From positions 154,967,265 through 155,031,264 of the forward strand of contig CAXKWD010000005.1 in the NCBI GenBank assembly GCA_964059195.1: a DNA stretch of 64,000 nt, read 5' to 3'. Shown here piece by piece: positions 59,101 to 64,000 of this stretch (positions are counted from its first letter, which is position 1; each line of letters starts with the position of its first letter). A program made the position numbers and the translations under genes. This DNA comes from Ectobius pallidus. Lineage: Eukaryota; Arthropoda; Insecta; Blattodea; Ectobiidae. The notes under the pieces are model-generated. The model made no database searches. It had not been told where the DNA came from and was given only the letters and a program-made list of their open reading frames with translations.

Positions 59101-62100
59101 CTGGGTGAAATTTTCAAAGGGGTTAGCCTTCTCGGAATTCTGGGTGCATTTTTCGAAATTTTCAAAGGGGTTAGCCTTCTCGGAATTCTGGGTGCATTTT
59201 TCGAAATTTTCAAAGGGGTTAGCCTTCTCGGAATTCTGGGTGCATTTTTCGAAATTTTCAAAGGGGTTAGCCTTCTCGGAATTCTGGGTGCATTTTTCGA
59301 AATTTTCAAAGGGGTTAGCCTTCTCGGAATTCTGGGTGCATTTTTCGAAATTTTCAAAGGGGTTAGCCTTCTCGGAATTCTGGGTGCATTTTTCGAAATT
59401 TTCAAAGGGGTTAGCCTTCTCGGAATTCTGGGTGCATTTTTCGAAATTTTCAAAGGGGTTAGCCTTCTCGGAATTCTGGGTGCATTTTTCGAAATTTTCA
59501 AAGGGGTTAGCCTTCTCGGAATTCGGGGTGCATTTTTCGAAATTTTCAAAGGGGTTAGCCTCGGAATTCTGGGTGCATTTTTCGAAATTTTCAAAGGGGT
59601 TAGCCTTCTCGGAATTCTGGGTGCATTTTTCGAAATTTTCAAAGGGGTTAGCCTTCTCGGAATTCTGGGTGCATTTTTCGAAATTTTCAAAGGGGTTAGC
59701 CTTCTCGGAATTCTGGGTGCATTTTTCGAAATTTTCAAAGGGGTTAGCCTTTTCGGAATTCTGGGTGCATTTTTCGAAATTTTCAAAGGGGTTAGCCTTC
59801 TCGGAATTCTGGGTGCATTTTTCGAAATTTTCAAATGGGTTAGCCTTCTCGGAATTCTGGGTGCATTTTTCGAAATTTTCAAAGGGGTTAGCCTTCTCGG
59901 AATTCTGGGTGCATTTTTCGAAATTTTCAAAGGGGTTAGCCTTCTCGGAATTCTGGGTGCATTTTTCGAAATTTTCAAAGGGGTTAGCCTTCTCGGAATT
60001 CTGGGTGCATTTTTCGAAATTTTCAAAGGGGTTAGCCTTCTCGGAATTGTGGGTGCATTTTTCGAAATTTTCAAAGGGTTTAGCCTTCTCGGAATTCTGG
60101 GTGCATTTTTCGAAATTTTCAAAGGGGTTAGCCTTCTCGGAATTCTGGGTGCATTTTTCGAAATTTTCAAAGGGGTTAGCCTTCTCGGAATTCTGGGTGC
60201 ATTTTTCGAAATTTTCAAAGGGGTTAGCCTTCTCGGAATTGTGGGTGCATTTTTCGAAATTTTCAAAGGGGTTAGCCTTCTCGGAAATCTGGGTGCATTT
60301 TTCGAAATTTTCAAAGGGGTTAGCCTTCTCGGAAATCTGGGTGCATTTTTCGAAATTTTCAAAGGGGTTAGCCTTCTCGCAATCCTGGCTGCATTTTTCG
60401 AAATTTTCAAAGGGGTTAGCCTTCTCGGAATCCTGGGTGCATTTTTCGAAATTTTAAAGGGGTTAGCCTTCTCGGAATTCTGGGTGCATTTTTCGATATT
60501 TTCAAAGGGGTTAGCCTTCTCGGAATTCTGGGTGCATTTTTCGAAATTTTCAAAGGGGTTAGCCTTCTCGGAATTCTGGGTGCATTTTTCGAAATTTTCA
60601 AAGGGGTTAGCCTTCTCGGAATTCTGGGTGCATTTTTCGAAATTTTCAAAGGGGTTAGCCTTCTCGGAATTCTGGGTGCATTTTTCGAAATTTTCAAAGG
60701 GGTTAGCCTTCTCGGAAATCTGGGTGCATTTTTCGAAATTTTCAAAGGGGTTAGCCTTCTCGGAAATCTGGGTGCATTTTTCGAAATTTTCAAAGGGGTT
60801 AGCCTTCTCGCAATCCTGGCTGCATTTTTCGAAATTTTCAGAGGGGTTAGCCTTCTCGGAATCCTGGGTGCATTTTTCGAAATTTTCAAAGGGGTTAGCC
60901 TTCTCGGAATCCTGGGTGCATTTTTCGAAATTTTCAAAGGGGTTAGCCTTCTCGGAATTCTGGGTGCATTTTTCGAAATTTTCAAAGGGGTTAGCCTTCT
61001 CGGAATTCTGGGTGCATTTTTCGATATTTTCAAAGGGGTTAGCCTTCTCGGAATTCTGGGTGCATTTTTGGAAATTTTCAAAGGGGTTAGCCTTCTCGGA
61101 ATTCTGGGTGCATTTTTCGAAATTTTCTAAGGGGTTAGCCTTCTCGGAATTCTGGGTGCATTTTTCGAAATTTTCAAAGGGGTTAGCCTTCTCGGAATTC
61201 TGGGTGCATTTTTCGACATTTTCAAAGGGATTAGCCTTCTCGGAATTCTGGGTGCATTTTTCGAAATTTTCAAAGGGGTTAGCCTTCTCGGAATTCTGGG
61301 TGCATTTTTCGAAATTTTCAAAGGGGTTAGCCTTCTCGGAATTCTGGGTGCATTTTTCGAAATTTTCAAAGGGGTTAGCCTTCTCGGAATTCTGGGTGCA
61401 TTTTTCTAAATTTTCAAAGGAGTTAGCCTTCTCGGAATTCTGGGTGCATTTTTCGAAATTTTCAAAGGGGTTAGCCTTCTCGGAATTCTGGGTGCATTTT
61501 TCGAAATTTTCAAAGGGGTTAGCCTTCTCGGAATTCTGGGTGCATTTTTCGAAATTTTCAAAGGGGTTAGCCTTCTCGGAATTCTGGGTGCATTTTTCGA
61601 AATTTTCAAAGGGGTTAGCCTTCTCGGAATTCTGGGTGCATTTTTCGAAATTTTCAAAGGGGTTAGCCTTCTCGGAATGCTGGGTGCATTTTTCGAAATT
61701 TTCAAAGGGGTTAGCCTTCTGGGAATTCTTAGTGCATTTTTCGAAATTTTCAAAGGGGTTAGCCTTCTCGGAATTCTGGGTGCATTTTTCGAAATTTTCA
61801 AAGGGGTTAGCCTTCTCGGAATTCTGGGTGCATTTTTCGAAATTTTCAAAGGGGTTAGCCTTCTCGGAATTCTGGGTGCATTTTTCGAAATTTTCAAAGG
61901 GGTTAGCCTTCTCGGAATTCTGAGTGCATTTTTCGAAATTTTCAAAGGGGTTAGACTTCTCGGAATTCTGGGTGCATTTTTCGAAATTTTCAAAGGGGTT
62001 AGCCTTTTCGGAATTCTGGGTGCATTTTTCGAAATTTTCAAAGGGGTTAGCCATCTCGGAATTCTGGGTGCATTTTTCGAAATTTTCAAAGGGGTTAGCC

Positions 62101-64000
62101 TTCTCGGAATTCTGGGTGCATTTTTCGAAATTTTCAAAGGGGTTAGCCTTCTCGGAATTCTGGGTGCATTTTTCGAAATTTTCAAAGGGGTTAGCCTTCT
62201 CGGAATTCTGAGTGCATTTTTCGAAATTTTCAAAGGGGTTAGCCTTCTCGGAATTCTGGGTGCATTTTTCGAAATTTTCAAAGGGGTTAGCCTTCTCGGA
62301 ATTCTGGGTGCATTTTTCGAAATTTTCAAAGGGGTTAGCCTTCTCGGAATTCTGGGTGCATTTTTCGAAATTTTCAAAGGGGTTAGCCTTCCCGGAATTC
62401 TGGGTGCATTTTTCGAGATTTTCAAAGGGGTTAGCCTTCTCGGAATTCTGGGTGCATTTTTCGAAATTTTCAAAGGGGTTAGCCTTCTCGGAATTCTGGG
62501 TGCATTTTTCGAAATTTTCAAAGGGGTTAGCCTTCTCGGAATTCTGGGTGCATTTTTCGAAATTTTCAAAGGGGTTAGCCTTCTCGGAATTGTGGGTGCA
62601 TTTTTCGAAATTTTCAAAGGGGTTAGCCTTCTCGGAAATCTGGGTGCATTTTTCGAAATTTTCAAAGGGGTTAGCCTTCTCGGAATTCTGGGTGCATTTT
62701 TCGAAATTTTCAAAGGGGTTAGCCTTCTCGGAATTCTGGGTGCATTTTTCGAAATTTTCAAAGGGGTTAGCCTTCTCGGAATTCTGGGTGCATTTTTCGA
62801 ATTTTTCAAAGGGGTTAGCCTTCTCGGAATTCTGGGTGCATTTTTCGAAATTTTCAAAGGGGTTAGCCTTCTCGGAATTCTGGGTGCATTTTTCGAAATT
62901 TTCAAAGGGGTTAGCCTTCTCGGAATTCTGGGTGCATTTTTCGAAATTTTCAAAGGGGTTAGCCTTCTCGGAATTCTGGGTGCATTTTTCGAAATTTTCA
63001 AAGGGGTTAGCCTTCTCGGAATTCTGGGTGCATTTTTCGAAATTTTCAAAGGGGTTAGCCTTCTCGGAATTCTGGGTGCATTTTTCGAAATTTTCAAAGG
63101 GGTTAGCCTTCTCGGAATTGTGGGTGCATTTTTCGAAATTTTCAAAGGGGTTAGCCTTCTCGGAATTCTGGGTGCATTTTTCGAAATTTTCAAAGGGGTT
63201 AGCCTTCTCGGAATTCTGGGTGCATTTTTCGAAATTTTCAAAGGGGTTAGCCTTCTCGGAATTCTGGGTGCATTTTTCGAAATTTTCAAAGGGGTTAGCC
63301 TTCTCGGAATTCTGGGTGCATTTTTCGAAATTTTCAAAGGGGTTAGCCTTCTCGGAATTCTGGGTGCATTTTTCGAAATTTTCAAAGGGGTTAGCCTTCT
63401 CGGAATTCTGGGTGCATTTTTCGAAATTTTCAAAGGGGTTAGCCTTCTCGGAATTCTGGGTGCATTTTTCGAAATTTTCAAAGGGGTTAGCCTTCTCGGA
63501 ATTCTGGGTGCATTTTTCGAAATTTTCAAAGGGGTTAGCCTTCTCGGAATTCTGGGTGCATTTTTCGAAATTTTCAAAGGGGTTAGCCTTCTCGCAATCC
63601 TGGCTGCATTTTTCGAAATTTTCAAAGGGGTTAGCCTTCTCGGAATCCTGGGTGCATTTTTCGAAATTTTCAAAGGGGTTAGCCTTCTCGGAATTCTGGG
63701 TGCATTTTTCGAAATTTTCAAAGGGGTTAGCCTTCTCGGAATTCTGGGTGCATTTTTCGAAATTTTCAAAGGGGTTAGCCTTCTCGGAATTCTGGGTGCA
63801 TTTTTCGAAATTTTCAAAGGGGTTAGCCTTCTCGGAATTCTGGGTGCATTTTTCGAAATTTTCAAAGGGGTTAGCCTTCTCGGAATTCTGGGTGAAATTT
63901 TCAAAGGGGTTAGCCTTCTCGGAATTCTGGGTGCATTTTTCGAAATTTTCAAAGGGGTTAGCCTTCTCGGAATTCTGGGTGCATTTTTCGAAATTTTCAA
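44112..64000. repeat. 48-bp satellite array, right block (about 414 monomers)
   Basis: Same monomer, orientation and phase of GTTAGCC...AAAGGG as the left block, continuing past the window. Monomer variants include CGCAATCCTGGCTGC, GGAAATCTGGG, AATTGTGGG, a 6-bp-shortened GCCTCGGAATTC and a shortened GGGTGAAATTTTC. Open frames of up to 1843 codons on both strands are repeat artefacts. If the protease gene continues, this array lies in its intron. Confidence 0.98.
52101..64000. repeat. Higher-order repeats of about 4.3-4.9 kb inside the right array
   Basis: The pair GGAATGCTGGG then CTTCTGGGAATTCTTAGTGC recurs at 52101, 56792 and 61677. GTTAGACTTCTCGG after TTCTGAGTGC recurs next to each. The short monomer GGGTGAAATTTTC recurs near 54847, 59107 and 63893. 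Copies differ by blocks of 9-13 monomers; for example a 432-bp unit bounded by CTCGCAATCCTGGCTGC is doubled at 54115/54546 and at 60379/60811. Confidence 0.9.

Noticed and set aside
44209..63999. ORFs of several hundred to 1843 codons on both strands of the arrays
   Set aside because: They are the satellite monomer read in stop-free frames. Frames overlap on both strands and have 16-residue periodicity, no start context and no composition typical of protein.
44112..64000. CRISPR-like array
   Set aside because: Monomers are contiguous without unique spacers, and the DNA is clearly eukaryotic.
44112..64000. Telomeric TTAGG repeat inside the monomer
   Set aside because: The monomer reads GGGGTTAGCC; there is no TTAGG tandem, so it is not an insect telomere repeat.

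Overview
The window is eukaryotic DNA, most likely from an insect with a large, transposon-rich genome. It is AT-rich. It carries intron-split coding exons of an insect-type papain-family protease, the 26/29 kDa proteinase (Drosophila 26-29-p). The introns hold hAT, Tigger/pogo-like, Helitron, Penelope-like and LINE fragments. A cockroach-like or other polyneopteran host would fit, but that is only an impression; the sequence does not fix the species.

Layout: (1) 1-4906 is a tandem satellite with a 48-bp monomer, running into a 200-N gap (4907-5106). (2) 5107-12271 has no recognised host exon and is mostly stacked transposable elements. (3) 12272-40914 carries seven + strand exons of the protease, 1083 nt in total, with clean AG/GT borders and consistent phases. 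They encode part of the N-terminal region, the I29 inhibitor propeptide with an ERFNIN pattern, and the start of the peptidase domain including the catalytic Cys and the GCDGG motif. (4) 40915-44111 is intron with a 2.5-kb hAT element containing an R2-like LINE fragment. (5) 44112-64000 is the same 48-bp satellite again, about 414 monomers, with higher-order repeats of about 4.3-4.9 kb.

The first exons (signal peptide side) and last exons (catalytic His and Asn) were not found, so the gene either spans the satellite arrays as giant introns or is broken by them. A diverged version of the same satellite, mixed with an 11-bp minisatellite, sits inside the intron at 34.1-36.2 kb. The array, the intron and the gene are therefore physically and probably historically linked.

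The very long open frames in the arrays (up to about 1840 codons) are artefacts. The monomer is 48 bp, a multiple of three, and lacks stops in four of six frames. No RNA genes, CRISPR arrays or bacterial-type operons were seen. Transposon family names rest on terminal inverted repeats, target duplications and short protein motifs read by eye, not on database searches.
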